Below, piece after piece: positions 5,250 to 5,363 of a DNA stretch of 5,363 nucleotides. Under the pieces are notes generated by a model. It saw only the letters and a program-made list of their open reading frames with translations, had not been told where the DNA came from and ran no database searches. Numbering within the stretch: the stretch's first letter is position 1; each line of letters opens with the position of its first letter. The stretch is from Burkholderiaceae bacterium. Its GTDB lineage: Bacteria; Pseudomonadota; Gammaproteobacteria; Burkholderiales; Burkholderiaceae_C. Location: NCBI GenBank assembly GCA_023262645.1, contig JALRAA010000116.1, positions 1 through 5,363 on the forward strand, given 5' to 3'. The translations under genes and the position numbers were made by a program.

Positions 5250-5363
5250 CGCCACGGCCTGTTTGGCACCAGGGCTGGTACCGCTTTGCTCACGCCGTGG
5301 CTTCGCCCAATTTTGGACCTCGGCCTGCCGACACCGAGATCGACTTGGTGGTGATTCACTCCA
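5246..5363 (+). CDS. ampD: 1,6-anhydro-N-acetylmuramyl-L-alanine amidase AmpD (5' part only)
   Basis: Cytoplasmic zinc amidase that cleaves the stem peptide from anhydromuropeptides in peptidoglycan recycling; its loss raises AmpC beta-lactamase in species with AmpR. Only the first 39 residues are present. GWYRFAHAVASPNFGPRP (10-27) followed by DLVVIHS (33-39) matches the AmpD amino end, where the pattern is GW..(A/R)..SPN...RP....LVVHNISLPPG. H38 corresponds to the first zinc ligand (His34 in the enterobacterial enzyme); the remaining ligands lie beyond the window. The ATG overlaps the stop of the preceding gene (ATGA, 5246-5249) and lacks its own Shine-Dalgarno, so translational coupling is likely. 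The short visible part limits certainty, but the motif is characteristic. Confidence 0.88.
   Translation, partial: MTPRPVWHQGWYRFAHAVASPNFGPRPADTEIDLVVIHS

Overview
The window looks like ordinary chromosome of a betaproteobacterium, most likely a Burkholderiales member of the Comamonadaceae type. That placement is inferred from protein resemblance and gene order (ffh divergent from a ypjD/ccsA-like gene, followed by a small PP0621-type protein and ampD), not from a marker gene. There are no mobile elements, RNA genes or CRISPR repeats, and no obvious new multi-gene system.

Layout. Positions 826-1 (minus) hold the first 275 codons of miaB, which modifies A37 of tRNAs; its end lies outside the window. 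A 97-bp divergent gap leads to a 127-residue cupin-like protein (924-1307, plus). A 157-bp non-coding stretch with an AT-rich palindrome precedes a 411-residue membrane-anchored alpha-type carbonic anhydrase (1465-2700, plus) with an unusual N-terminal extension. A strong hairpin with T-tracts on both strands (2724-2754) separates it from the convergent ffh (4140-2767, minus), the protein of the signal recognition particle. Across a 72-bp divergent gap, an apparent three-gene operon runs to the right edge: a YpjD/CcsA-type eight-helix membrane protein (4213-5025), a 75-residue anchored CxxC protein (5022-5249), and the first 39 codons of ampD (5246-5363). Both junctions in that operon are ATGA overlaps, suggesting translational coupling.

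Functional picture. The genes are mainly housekeeping: tRNA modification, membrane protein targeting, cytochrome/heme-related membrane assembly and cell-wall recycling. The carbonic anhydrase is the most distinctive: helix anchor, coiled coil, unassigned helical domain, charged linker and a catalytic domain with all three zinc histidines. Other points worth a second look are a hairpin that would bury the miaB Shine-Dalgarno, -10-like hexamers exactly 6 nt before several plus-strand start codons (possible leaderless mRNAs), overlapping divergent promoters between ffh and ypjD, and a shift in codon preference between miaB and the rest. All promoter calls are by eye and weak.
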